Part shown: positions 8,631 through 17,365 of the stretch, piece by piece
Layout: the number at the start of each line of letters is the position of its first letter
Position numbering within the stretch: the stretch's first letter is position 1
Assembly (NCBI RefSeq): GCF_007990755.1
Contig: NZ_BJXA01000004.1
Coordinates: forward strand, 1 to 64,000
Source of the DNA: Nocardia ninae NBRC 108245
GTDB lineage: Bacteria; Actinomycetota; Actinomycetes; Mycobacteriales; Mycobacteriaceae
Length of the DNA stretch: 64,000 bases
Direction: 5' to 3'
The notes under the pieces: model-generated
Seen by the model: the letters and a program-made list of their open reading frames with translations, nothing else
Database searches by the model: none
Told to the model about the DNA's origin: nothing
Program-made: the position numbers and the translations under genes

Positions 8631-9547
8631 GGTTGTTCCTCCAGCCAATCTTTCGCGGACACCGGGCGCAGCGTCTGCGGCTGCGTGCCGATCCGCATCG
8701 GGAGTACATAGGACCCGAGCACGATCACCGACCACGGATCGAGGTCCCGGCCGTCGGCCCACGCGGCATACAGCAGCTGCGCGCAGTCCGGGTCGGCCGC
8801 GCGGTCGAATCCGGGTGCGACCGGGGCGCCGGCCGCTTCGAGGTCGCGCAGAATCCGCTCCACCGCGACCGCACGGTCGAAGCTGCGAGCGGGTGTCCAC
8901 GCGTAGAGGTCGTTCGCGATCGCGAGGGCCTCGGACGAGCGGTCGATGCCCGCGCCCGCCTCCGCGATCACCGCCGCCCGGCGCTGTTCGTCCAGGTAGA
9001 TGGCGAGCTCCCGCAGCACATCAGCGGGATCGTCGGGCGAATGCACCAGATTCAGCAGGTAGCTGTGCCGGCCGAGCAGATGGCGCAACTCGCCAGGCTG
9101 CCGTTTACGCGGGTCGGTCGGGCCCTTGGCCTCGGTGAGACGCACGGGGACCGGCAGTTCCGCGTCTTCACCGCGCACGACGAGCACCAGCACGTCGGAG
9201 ATGCCGACGAGCAGGTCGGCCAGGCGGCGGCGTTCGGGTGAGGCGATGTTCCAGGCGAAGTACCACAGCGCGCGGGCGAAATGCCGGTCGACCGCAACCC
9301 GGAAGGCGGAGACGACTCGGAAGTCGTTGTCCGCCAGCCACTTCAGTGTCGGTTCGACGACTCTGGCAACGATGGCGTCCGGCTTGAGCAGCAGCATCGA
9401 GTGCGCCTTGGCGAACTTCGCGGCATCGACACCGAGGCGATCGAGTTGATCGACGGTCTCCTGCACATAGGTGTCGCCGACATAGGCCGCCACCTTTTCC
9501 CGCTGCGGCGTCAGCGCGGCGAGCAGCTCACCCAGCGGGGCCGTCAC
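8627..9547 (-). CDS. Nucleoside-diphosphate-kinase-like protein with extra domain
   Basis: A 306-residue protein. Residues about 46-185 align by eye with NDP kinase: MLLLKPDAIVARVVEP matches the [16 protein letters not shown] strand of the true ndk at 27693-28109, and NLVHSPDDPADVLREL matches the catalytic [16 protein letters not shown]. The phosphorylated histidine is retained (about His169), as is the Lys of KPD (about 55). A C-terminal segment of about 120 residues is unrecognised. GTG 9547 overlaps the SDR stop (GTGA). It may phosphorylate, or transfer a nucleotide-derived group to, a pathway intermediate (inference). Confidence 0.72.
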   Translation of the reverse strand: MTAPLGELLAALTPQREKVAAYVGDTYVQETVDQLDRLGVDAAKFAKAHSMLLLKPDAIVARVVEPTLKWLADNDFRVVSAFRVAVDRHFARALWYFAWNIASPERRRLADLLVGISDVLVLVVRGEDAELPVPVRLTEAKGPTDPRKRQPGELRHLLGRHSYLLNLVHSPDDPADVLRELAIYLDEQRRAAVIAEAGAGIDRSSEALAIANDLYAWTPARSFDRAVAVERILRDLEAAGAPVAPGFDRAADPDCAQLLYAAWADGRDLDPWSVIVLGSYVLPMRIGTQPQTLRPVSAKDWLEEQP

Positions 9548-10635
9548 CGGTCGGCTCCGCCGAAGTCGTTGCCCGCCAGCACTTCTTCGATCGACGGCAA
9601 GGGCACGCCCAGGTATCCGGATTCCAGGCAGTAGTCCAGCAGCACCCGCAGATACTCCTTTCCGGTCGACGGCGACGATCTGCCGAGCAGCACTTCGGCA
9701 TTCGATGTGACGAAGGCCAGCCGACGCTCGAAGTAGCTGGTGTACAGCGAGCCGATGCGCCGGTAGTACTCCCGCTCGATGGCGCCGAGATCGTCTTCGT
9801 GGAAGGTCGTCGCGGGCACGAAGGTCGCGACCTCGAACGACGGATACTCGGCGAACACGTCGGATACCTCGCGCAGCGACAGCGTGTCCCGGCCCAGCGC
9901 GTGAAAGGTGCGGCCGGTCGCCGAGTCGAAATCCAGCACGGCCGCGGCGATCACGTCGGCGACGTGGTCCACCGGCGCGAGCGAGAGCGTCGCGTCGTAC
10001 CGGCCGGGCAGCGAGCGCAGTTTGCCCTCGACCATGAGCTTGACCACGGTGTAGAGGTTCTTGTACTCGCGGATCACGCCGGTGCCGCTCGCGCCGGTCA
10101 CGATGCCGGGCCGCACGATCGCCCAGCGCAAGCCCTGCTCGCCCGCCGCACGCACCAGCTGTTCGGCGCGGAACTTGCTCTCCTCGTAGCCGTTTCCGAA
10201 GGATTGACCCGCGTCGAGTTCGTTCTCGGCGATGGTGCCGCCGCGTCTTCCGCACACGTACGCCGTGCTGACGTGTACGAGCGGAACGTCCCACGCCTGC
10301 GCGAGTGCGATCGCGTTGGCGGTGCCGCGGACATTGAGTTCGTCGTAGTCCTGCGCGGCGGCATCGAACGCCGTGGTGGCGGCGCAGTGCACGATCATGC
10401 CGACGCGTTCGGCCAGATCCGCCGAATCACGCTCGGACAGCCCGAATCCTGGGCTGCGGATGTCACCCGCGACCGGAGTGCCCGCGCCGAGCACCGTGCC
10501 GTCGTTACGGACGATGCACGAATTGCTGTGCAGCACAGCCGCGACCGGGCGGGTCGCGGCCGCCAGCCGGGCGACCACCTCCGCACCCACGAGGCCTGTT
10601 GCGCCGGTGACCAATACGGTGTCGCGCCCGCTCAT
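9544..10635 (-). CDS. Extended SDR / thioester-reductase-like protein
   Basis: A 363-residue NAD(P)-dependent protein. It has the Rossmann motif VLVTGATGLVGAEVV, a strand ending IVHCAATTAFDA, HVSTAYVCG and the catalytic YEESK (Y-x3-K), arranged as in NRPS-type terminal thioester reductase domains and Lys2/CarA reductases. These release carrier-bound acyl chains as aldehydes or alcohols. ATG 10635 is preceded by GAGG at good spacing and overlaps the stop of a 25-codon ORF. The ACP gene lies just upstream, so the ACP thioester is a plausible substrate (inference). A plain sugar-epimerase-like role cannot be excluded. Confidence 0.78.
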   Translation of the reverse strand: MSGRDTVLVTGATGLVGAEVVARLAAATRPVAAVLHSNSCIVRNDGTVLGAGTPVAGDIRSPGFGLSERDSADLAERVGMIVHCAATTAFDAAAQDYDELNVRGTANAIALAQAWDVPLVHVSTAYVCGRRGGTIAENELDAGQSFGNGYEESKFRAEQLVRAAGEQGLRWAIVRPGIVTGASGTGVIREYKNLYTVVKLMVEGKLRSLPGRYDATLSLAPVDHVADVIAAAVLDFDSATGRTFHALGRDTLSLREVSDVFAEYPSFEVATFVPATTFHEDDLGAIEREYYRRIGSLYTSYFERRLAFVTSNAEVLLGRSSPSTGKEYLRVLLDYCLESGYLGVPLPSIEEVLAGNDFGGADR

Positions 10636-10709
10636 GCCGCTGCCTCGCCGACGCTCGGTGCGGCTGTGCGCGAGAGTGCGCCGTGCCGCTGGTTCATTCG
10701 CGCGCTCAT
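10632..10709 (-). CDS. 25-codon coupled ORF between ACP and SDR genes
   Basis: ATG 10709 overlaps the ACP stop (ATGA), and its TGA overlaps the SDR start (ATGA), giving a 25-residue frame beginning MSARMNQRHGALSR and ending GEAAA. Either it is a translated microprotein or a translation-coupling bridge across what would otherwise be a 70-nt gap in an operon where every other junction overlaps. The sequence shows no domain or membrane segment and is Ala/Arg-rich like random high-GC sequence. The coupling-bridge interpretation is preferred. Confidence 0.4.
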   Translation of the reverse strand: MSARMNQRHGALSRTAAPSVGEAAA

Positions 10710-10969
10710 GACTGCTCCCCTGCGGCAAGCGCGGTAGCGACCAGCGCGATGACCTCACCGACCCGGCGCACGCCGACGAGTTGTTCCGGCTTGTAGCGCG
10801 GCAAACCGAACGACCGCTCCAGCACGACGGTCAGTTCCATCAACCGCAGCGAGTCGAAACCCAGGTCCTCGATGAGCCGTTGACTGTCCTCGGCCGGGCC
10901 CTGCGGGTCGGGCGCCATGGCGTACACCAGTTTGCGCACCCGCTCGGCCACTGCAGCATCGGCGGTCAT
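10706..10969 (-). CDS. Acyl carrier protein
   Basis: An 87-residue carrier protein with the phosphopantetheine attachment motif LGFDSLRLMEL (Ser about 40) and the four-helix ACP pattern. It follows the acyl-AMP ligase with an ATGA overlap, and is therefore its probable acyl acceptor: FAAL enzymes load acyl chains directly onto ACPs. Downstream enzymes (SDR reductase, AfsA-like) would then act on the ACP-bound chain (inference). No phosphopantetheinyl transferase is encoded nearby. Confidence 0.9.
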   Translation of the reverse strand: MTADAAVAERVRKLVYAMAPDPQGPAEDSQRLIEDLGFDSLRLMELTVVLERSFGLPRYKPEQLVGVRRVGEVIALVATALAAGEQS

Positions 10970-13900
10970 GGCCGCACCGCCCCGTCGCCTAGGTCCTGTG
11001 TCGAAGTCCGGCCGGATCCAGCCCCCGGAGGCGCCGGATCGGACTTCGACACAGGGCCCAGGTGCGGTTGCTGCCCGCCGGAGGCCAGCAGGTCGCGGGC
11101 CTCGTCGAGCGGCAGGTCGGTGTCGAGATAGCCTGCGATGCGCAGCCAGTCGTAGCCGATGGCCAGGGTGCGCCGCCACTGTTCCCGCGAGTCGAATGAG
11201 GCCGGGAACCCCGTCGCGGACGGGTCGGCGGCGACGGAGCGCGCCAACGTCACGAAATCGTCAAGGACTGCGAGGCCGGCCACGGTGTCGCCGGATTCCG
11301 AGAAGCGCACCTGCCGAGCCGATTCCAGCCGCGCGAACAACTCCTCGCGGGACACGGCGTTGCCGGGCACGAGGCGGCGCAGGGTCGACGATGGCGCGAC
11401 GTCCGCAGGCAATGGGTGAATGCCGAATGTGGACAACACCACCCGTACTCCCATAGCGATCATCCGATGCGCGGCGATGTCTGCGACAGCGCCCTGCCCG
11501 TTCTTGACCGCACCCGCCAAATCCTCGCGAGCGTTCTCCAGCACGATGTTCGACCACACCAAGTTCAGTGCGCACTCGGTGAACCGGCGGGCCGGCAGCG
11601 GTGAGAGTGTCGCGATCACGTCCTCGCGCGCAGCGCCGTTCACTCCGAGTGCCGGTGCCGAAGCGGACGGCACCGGCGTGTACGGCCGCACCGGCTTACA
11701 CATGGCTAGGGCGGGTTTGAGGAGTTCGCCACGGCGCCACTGCAAGCCGACGAAGCCGAGCCGGACGAACTCGGCCAGCTCGGCGGTGTTGTCATGCGGT
11801 GCGCGAGCGAGAACCGCGGCGAGTGAATGGCGGAACACCACCGAACGCCAGGCGCGGGCACCGTTGTCCGAGAGCGCGAAAACCTCACTGTCGCCGCGCA
11901 CTACGTGCACGCGCCCGCCGATGGTCCAGGTGGTGACGCCGGGCACCCTGGCGAACACGATCTGGTCGGGATCATCGACGACGCCCTCTACACCTAGTTC
12001 GGCGGCGAGTTCGAGCACCTGAATCCAGGTGGTCTGTTCGGACAACGCTCGCGCTGTCGCGTCGCCGAGCACGCCCTGCGGTGTGTCGCCGTAGCTCCGC
12101 TGCGTGTCGTCGCCCGCCCATGCGCCCGGATCGCTGAGATCGCGGTAGCGGTCAACGAGTTCGGCACTGCCGATCCGAACCAGTTGCTGCGGTAGCCATT
12201 TGGTCTCCAGGTAGCTCTCGCCCCGGCGGGCGGCCCACCCCTTCATGGCCTGGAGCAAGCCGTCGCGGGCCCAGTCGATCGCCTCGTCGCGCGCCTTCAG
12301 CGTGCGCAGCGCGACGGCGTAGCGCAGAGCCTGCACGGCGCGCGCGGTCCACCAGTCCGCGATCAGCGTCATGAACGTGGGGTGCGGCAACAGCGCCCGC
12401 AATCCGTCGACGTCGGGGCTACCCGGACGAATCACCGTCGCCCGCAGGAACCGCTGACACCGATTGAGCAGATCCTCGTCGAGCTCGGCCACGGTGGCGG
12501 CCTGCGCCACCTGGTCGAGCTGGCGGCGCAGCTGCGATTCCGAGCGCGTGCGCACCTCGACGCGACGGCCGTCGATGAACAGGACCGTCGGCAACGTGGG
12601 CAACTCCTCGTCGCCGGGCGCGAGCACCAGGAAGTCCACATCGGATCCCGCGTTCCCGAATCCTTCGGCGAGCGAACCCTCGAACAGGATGATCGAATCC
12701 ACCGGCACCGCAACGATTTCCAGCGCTTGGTCGAGCAACTGGCGGACCCGCTCGGCCGCCAGGGTCGGCTCGGGGAGGTCGGTCGCGGGTGTGCTGCCCC
12801 GACTTTCCGGCGCGGCCTCGAGTCCGATCGCGCTGCTGGACGCATCGGTCGCCGCTCGCGCCAGGCCTTCGCCGGACTGCGGCGCCTCTCCGGCGTAACT
12901 ACCGGCGTCGGAGTGGCGGGCAGCTTCCGGCTCGTGCACCACAGCGTCCGTCAGCGATCCGTCGCGGAACTGCTCCCACATATGACGTCTGCGCGGCTTA
13001 CCGCTCGACGTGCGCCGAATGATGCCGCGCGGCCCGGTGACGATGACGACGGTCTGAGCAGGCCCGAGCTCGCTGCGAATGATCCTGCGCGCCTCGGCGA
13101 TCCAGTCGCCCGCCTTGGCCTCGGCGAACAGCGAGATCCCTTGATCGCCGGGTCCGGTGATCGCGACGGCGGCGAGTTTGCCCTTGGTGATTCCGGTTTC
13201 CTGAGCGACGCGGGACTCGATGTCCTCCATGAACACCGAACGCCCGCGCACCTTCAGGCTCGACCCCATCCGGCCCAGCACGAATACCTCACCACGATGC
13301 AGGAATCCGGCGTCACCCGTATACAGCGCGCCGTCGATGATCCTGGTGGACGCGCCTTCGGACTCGTCGGAGTAGCCCAGCGCCACCGAATCGCCGACCA
13401 CGACCATCTCGCCGAGCGTGCCGTCGGGTAGCTTGCGCCCGTCCTCGTCGACCACGGTGACGGTCGACTCCGGCGTCGAGTAACCGAGGCCCGTGATCCA
13501 GCCCGCGCCGTCCACGCGATGGGTGTCGTCGAGCAGTTCCCGGTCGAGGATGGTGACGGGTTCGCCGAAACGCAGCGTCGGGGTGTCGATGCGCAGGGCG
13601 GTGATCGGACGATGCCGCGCCGAGGAGGTCACCATCAGGGTCGACTCCGCCAACCCGTAGGCGAGCGTGTAGGCACTCATCGAAAAGCCGCGTGGCCCGG
13701 TGAGATTCGCGAACGACTGGAGATCGGCCACCTCGACGGGCTCGGAACCGACGGCGAGTGTGCGCCACCCGGATAGGTCGAGATCGGCGATCTCCTCGGG
13801 CGAAACCCGGTGCGCCACATAGCCGAGCGCGAACGACGGCGACGGCGAATGCTGGGCGTGCGCCATCGCGCGCAGCCAGCGCGCGGGGTCGCGGACGAAC

Positions 13901-14607
13901 TGGTCCGGGCGCATCAGGTACAGATCGCCCTGGTTGGTGACGGTGGTGAGGAACGCGCCGACCAGCCCCATGTCGTGGTAGAGCGGCAGCCAGGACACCA
14001 TCGCCTCGCCGCTGCGCCACTCGACCAGGGCGGAGATCATGGCGATGTTGTTCGCCAGGTTGTGCCAGCTCACCCGCACGCCACGCGGGGCGGCGGTGGA
14101 GCCGGAGGTGAATTGCAGCAGCGCGCACTCGTCGGGCTCGCCGAACACACGCTCCTCGGGGGCGCGCAGCGTGGCCGCGTCGATCACCACGGGTTCGTCG
14201 GTGCGCCCGGCCGCCGTCGCCGCCTGCCGCACCAACTGCTCGAACTCCGTCGAGGTGACCACCAACCGGGGTTTCGCCTGCGTCACAATGGCGGCGATGT
14301 GCGCGATGATCTGGTCGAGGTCGCCGAACATCGGCGGCGCAACCGGCGTGAACACGCCGCCGCACGCCCAGACCGCGTAGAACGCGGCGACGCAGGGAAA
14401 TCCGGTGGGCATGATGACGCAGGCGCCGTCGCCGCTGCCCATCCCGTGCTGCCGCATCACCGCGGCGATCGACCAGGTCAGTTCGGCCAGTTCGGCGTAG
14501 CTCCGATACTCCCAGCCGTCGGCCTCGTCGGCCAGGTAGATTCCGGCCGCCTCGGCCGGGACGGCTAGCCAATCGCGGACGGCCGCAACGTCTTTGTCAG
14601 GATTCAT
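10966..14607 (-). CDS. Fatty acyl-AMP ligase fused to nucleotidyltransferase domain
   Basis: About 1213 residues. Residues 1-560 are an ANL-superfamily fatty acyl-AMP ligase: phosphate loop LLQFTSGSTAAPRGV, the FAAL-typical WLPLYHDMGLVGAFL, YGLAEST, YTGDAGFL, and the C-terminal lysine loop SSGKPRRR. A low-complexity linker leads to a Pol-beta-type nucleotidyltransferase near 630-760, with GSLAEGFG ... SDVDFLVL (GS and DxD metal motif) and EVRT as a possible third acidic residue. The C-terminal 400 residues are a helical region without a recognised family. The last roughly 30 residues come from an inserted palindromic repeat. Start ATG 14607 has AAGGAG nine bases upstream; ATG 14616 would leave none. 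The enzyme probably activates a fatty acid for the ACP encoded next. Confidence 0.85.
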   Translation of the reverse strand: MNPDKDVAAVRDWLAVPAEAAGIYLADEADGWEYRSYAELAELTWSIAAVMRQHGMGSGDGACVIMPTGFPCVAAFYAVWACGGVFTPVAPPMFGDLDQIIAHIAAIVTQAKPRLVVTSTEFEQLVRQAATAAGRTDEPVVIDAATLRAPEERVFGEPDECALLQFTSGSTAAPRGVRVSWHNLANNIAMISALVEWRSGEAMVSWLPLYHDMGLVGAFLTTVTNQGDLYLMRPDQFVRDPARWLRAMAHAQHSPSPSFALGYVAHRVSPEEIADLDLSGWRTLAVGSEPVEVADLQSFANLTGPRGFSMSAYTLAYGLAESTLMVTSSARHRPITALRIDTPTLRFGEPVTILDRELLDDTHRVDGAGWITGLGYSTPESTVTVVDEDGRKLPDGTLGEMVVVGDSVALGYSDESEGASTRIIDGALYTGDAGFLHRGEVFVLGRMGSSLKVRGRSVFMEDIESRVAQETGITKGKLAAVAITGPGDQGISLFAEAKAGDWIAEARRIIRSELGPAQTVVIVTGPRGIIRRTSSGKPRRRHMWEQFRDGSLTDAVVHEPEAARHSDAGSYAGEAPQSGEGLARAATDASSSAIGLEAAPESRGSTPATDLPEPTLAAERVRQLLDQALEIVAVPVDSIILFEGSLAEGFGNAGSDVDFLVLAPGDEELPTLPTVLFIDGRRVEVRTRSESQLRRQLDQVAQAATVAELDEDLLNRCQRFLRATVIRPGSPDVDGLRALLPHPTFMTLIADWWTARAVQALRYAVALRTLKARDEAIDWARDGLLQAMKGWAARRGESYLETKWLPQQLVRIGSAELVDRYRDLSDPGAWAGDDTQRSYGDTPQGVLGDATARALSEQTTWIQVLELAAELGVEGVVDDPDQIVFARVPGVTTWTIGGRVHVVRGDSEVFALSDNGARAWRSVVFRHSLAAVLARAPHDNTAELAEFVRLGFVGLQWRRGELLKPALAMCKPVRPYTPVPSASAPALGVNGAAREDVIATLSPLPARRFTECALNLVWSNIVLENAREDLAGAVKNGQGAVADIAAHRMIAMGVRVVLSTFGIHPLPADVAPSSTLRRLVPGNAVSREELFARLESARQVRFSESGDTVAGLAVLDDFVTLARSVAADPSATGFPASFDSREQWRRTLAIGYDWLRIAGYLDTDLPLDEARDLLASGGQQPHLGPVSKSDPAPPGAGSGRTSTQDLGDGAVRP
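10988..11062. repeat. CCTAGG-ended palindromic element inside a gene 3' end
   Basis: A 75-bp inverted repeat. The 23-bp arms (10988-11010 and 11040-11062) differ at two positions and include a perfect 16-bp core CCTGTGTCGAAGTCCG and its complement. The outer ends are CCTAGG and CCCAGG. The right half, starting GGAGGCGCCGGAT, is closely repeated at 41412-41466. It lies within the last codons of the acyl-AMP ligase gene and encodes its C-terminal tail (GPVSKSDPAPPGAGSG onward). It looks like a small non-autonomous palindromic repeat rather than part of the ancestral gene. Confidence 0.7.
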
Positions 14608-17296
14608 CGCGGACATCTCCTTCGGCCAGCACCGTCACGGTCCCGTTCGTGCCATCGACCCGTATCCGCGCGCCGGTCCGCACCTTGGTGGTGACGTCCT
14701 TGACCTGGACCACCGTCGGCACCCCGAGTTCCCGCGCCACGATCGCGACATGGGTGAGCGGGCTGCCGCGCTCGATGACCAGCGCCGACGCCGAGGGCAG
14801 TGCGGCCACCCAGCCGGGATCGGTCCGATATGCCACCAGGATGCCACCCGCGACGTCGCGTGGCTCGTCCACCACGACGGCTGTCCCCTCGACGATCCCG
14901 GAGGCCGACGGTGTGCCCACGAGGACAGTCCCGGCTTCGGCCGCCGGGGTATCGGTGATGGGCACCCAACCCTGGGTTGCCAGTTCGGCTCGGCTGAAAG
15001 CCGACCCGGTGGTGACGAACCTGGCCGGAGCGACCAAGCCGGCGTCCCTGGCGCGCTGTGCCTTTCGCGCGCCGACGAGGTCACGCAGGTCGGTGGTGTC
15101 GGCCTCTTCGTAGCAGCCGCGCAGCTCCTGCACGGTCAGGTAGAACACGTCGGAGAACTCGTCGATGACGCCGCGCTCGGCCAGGTCGCGGCCCATCACC
15201 CGGATCATCCGCTTGACCATGCCGAAGGCTCTGGTTCGGCAGAACCGCAGCCGCTCACGATGCGCGGCGCAGCGGGAAACCTTGCCGCGCAAGCGTTCAT
15301 AGATCTTGCGCCGGATTCCGTGCAGATGCGCGTCGAGGTATTCCTCGGCCTCGTCGCGGTGGCCGAGCGGCGCGTCCGGCAGGGCGCTGCGCAGCATGAT
15401 GAACAGGCTCGCCGGATCTTCGCGCAGGTCAGGTGTTTCCAGTTTGAGTTCGTCCAGGCTTCGATAGCCGTAGCGGTCGATGTAGGCGTCGACCTCGGCG
15501 CGGAAGTCCGGATGGTTCGCCAGTGCCGGGTAGATCTGTTCCGGCGCAGTCGAATTCACCAGAGCGGTCAGTTCTGGGTCGGCGCGGGCCACGTCGGCGA
15601 GGGCCTTCATCGCGCGGGCGGGTTCGGCGGACTCGACGTCGGCGCCGGGGCCGACCACCGCGTACAGGAACCACTCCGGCGCTTTCGGCAGCAGCAGCTT
15701 GGTGAGCAGGAACATCAACCCGGTGCAGGTCAGCAGGATCGCGTCGAGCACCATCAGCGGGCCCCAGCGTTCGACCAGGTCGCGGTCCACCTTCCGGTAC
15801 GCCGCATAGGCTTCGGCGCCGGATAGCCCGGTGTAGTCGATGGCTTCGTACTCGTCGTAGCCGCGGTAGAAGTCGGTCATGAACTGTTCGACGATGGTGT
15901 CGATGCCGAACAGCCGCCGCAGATAGGTCAGGGTGGTCACCGAGCGCGAGCGAAGCCGACTCAGCGGGTTCCCGAAGGTGAACGGGCGCAACGTCTTCGC
16001 GATGTCGTCGGGTAGCGGTTCGGCCACGCCGAGGGCAGCCTCCAGCACCTTGCGGTTCAGTGGGTAGCCCGGCGCGATGCCGACCATCCGATACCAGTGC
16101 AGCAGGTTGTAGTAGACGCGGCCGTGAAAGTAGCCGAGCAGCACCGGAGTCCAGCGCTCGGTCTGCCGCAGCTGCTTGTCGGGGACGCGGAGCGACTTCG
16201 CGTAGCCGTGGTACACCCGGCCGTAGATGTCGGCGGCGGTGGTGAAGGTCAGCGGCGAGGTGAGGCCGTTGAAGCTCTCGATGATGTTGGAGTTGTCCCA
16301 GATTCGCTGTTCGCCGTCGGGCACCACCTCGCCGGCGCCACGGATCAGCGCGCCGGGCGCGGCACCGAGCACCGTGGTGATGGGGCGCGACTGGAGGAAC
16401 CAGAGTCCCGCGTCGTCGATCGCCCACTCCACATCCTGCGGGGCGCCGAACTCGACCTCCAGCTTGCGGCCCAGCTCGGTGATCTCGGTGATCTCGGCGT
16501 CGGTCAGTACGGGCAGCTCGCGTTGCCCCGCGTCGACCGGGCTGATCGCGTAACCCTGCTCGCCCTCGGCCACGTACGACCGGTCCTTATCCCCGAGCAC
16601 GGTCTCCAGCACCGCGCCGGAGGACTTGTCGACCACGACGGAGTCGGCGTCCACCGCACCCGATACCAGGCCCTCACCGAGCCCGTAGACCGCGCTGATG
16701 ACCAGTTCGTCGCGCGCACCGCTGATCGGATTCGCGGTGAACAGCACGCCGCTGGCTCGGGCCGCGACCAAACGTTGCAGCACCACGGCGATGGCGCCCG
16801 CTCGCGGCTGCTTGTTGGCGAAGGCGTAGCGCAGCGAACGCTCCGAGAAGGCCGACGCCCAGCAGTCGCGCACCCGGTCGAGCACCGCGTCGACCCCGTT
16901 GATGTTCAGAAAGGAGTCGAACTGGCCCGCGTACGAGTGCTCCGGCCCGTCCTCGGCGACCACCGACGACCGGACTGCGATGGGTCCGTCGCCGAGCCGC
17001 CCGCACGCCTCGGCGATCAGCTCGCGGAGCTCGCTGGGCAGCGGTGCCGCGGTGATCTCGGCCCGCAACGCGGCACCGGCGGCGAGCGCCGCGTCCAGAT
17101 CCTCGAGAAGTGTGACCTCGGTCACTTTCCGTGCGAGGTCGGCTTCGACGGTGAACCGCGCGAAGACGTCGGTGCCGAGCACGGTCCAGTCGGGAACGCG
17201 AAAACCGCACTCCCCCAGACGGTGCAGACCGCGCGCTTTACCGCCACCGACGGCGGCGATCGTCGCGATATCGGTCCATGGTCCAAGCACCTGCAC
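14597..17296 (-). CDS. PEP-synthase/PPDK-like phosphotransferase
   Basis: An 899-residue dikinase-type protein. The N-terminal ATP-grasp half (about 1-320) has GGGKARGLHRL, VRSSVVAEDGPEHSYAGQFDS and the closing DVEWAIDDAGLWFLQSRP. A large helical linker follows, and the swivelling phosphohistidine domain at the end has GSPLTHVAIVARELGVP (His about 849). The PEP/pyruvate TIM barrel of true PEP synthase is absent. This architecture matches rifampin-phosphotransferase-like enzymes that pass the beta-phosphate of ATP through His to a hydroxyl of a small molecule. GTG 17296 has GGGAG upstream. As first gene of the operon it overlaps the acyl-AMP ligase by 11 bp. Confidence 0.82.
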   Translation of the reverse strand: MQVLGPWTDIATIAAVGGGKARGLHRLGECGFRVPDWTVLGTDVFARFTVEADLARKVTEVTLLEDLDAALAAGAALRAEITAAPLPSELRELIAEACGRLGDGPIAVRSSVVAEDGPEHSYAGQFDSFLNINGVDAVLDRVRDCWASAFSERSLRYAFANKQPRAGAIAVVLQRLVAARASGVLFTANPISGARDELVISAVYGLGEGLVSGAVDADSVVVDKSSGAVLETVLGDKDRSYVAEGEQGYAISPVDAGQRELPVLTDAEITEITELGRKLEVEFGAPQDVEWAIDDAGLWFLQSRPITTVLGAAPGALIRGAGEVVPDGEQRIWDNSNIIESFNGLTSPLTFTTAADIYGRVYHGYAKSLRVPDKQLRQTERWTPVLLGYFHGRVYYNLLHWYRMVGIAPGYPLNRKVLEAALGVAEPLPDDIAKTLRPFTFGNPLSRLRSRSVTTLTYLRRLFGIDTIVEQFMTDFYRGYDEYEAIDYTGLSGAEAYAAYRKVDRDLVERWGPLMVLDAILLTCTGLMFLLTKLLLPKAPEWFLYAVVGPGADVESAEPARAMKALADVARADPELTALVNSTAPEQIYPALANHPDFRAEVDAYIDRYGYRSLDELKLETPDLREDPASLFIMLRSALPDAPLGHRDEAEEYLDAHLHGIRRKIYERLRGKVSRCAAHRERLRFCRTRAFGMVKRMIRVMGRDLAERGVIDEFSDVFYLTVQELRGCYEEADTTDLRDLVGARKAQRARDAGLVAPARFVTTGSAFSRAELATQGWVPITDTPAAEAGTVLVGTPSASGIVEGTAVVVDEPRDVAGGILVAYRTDPGWVAALPSASALVIERGSPLTHVAIVARELGVPTVVQVKDVTTKVRTGARIRVDGTNGTVTVLAEGDVRDES

Positions 17297-17365
17297 GGCA
17301 TGCTCCCATCACCCCTGATCGTTACGCCGAGGCACCACGCACCGGCTCGTTCGGGCAGAGCACAA

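Noticed and set aside
12382-13431. 349-codon plus-strand frame opposite the acyl-AMP ligase
   Set aside because: Shadow of a gene whose minus-strand translation carries the ANL and nucleotidyltransferase motifs.
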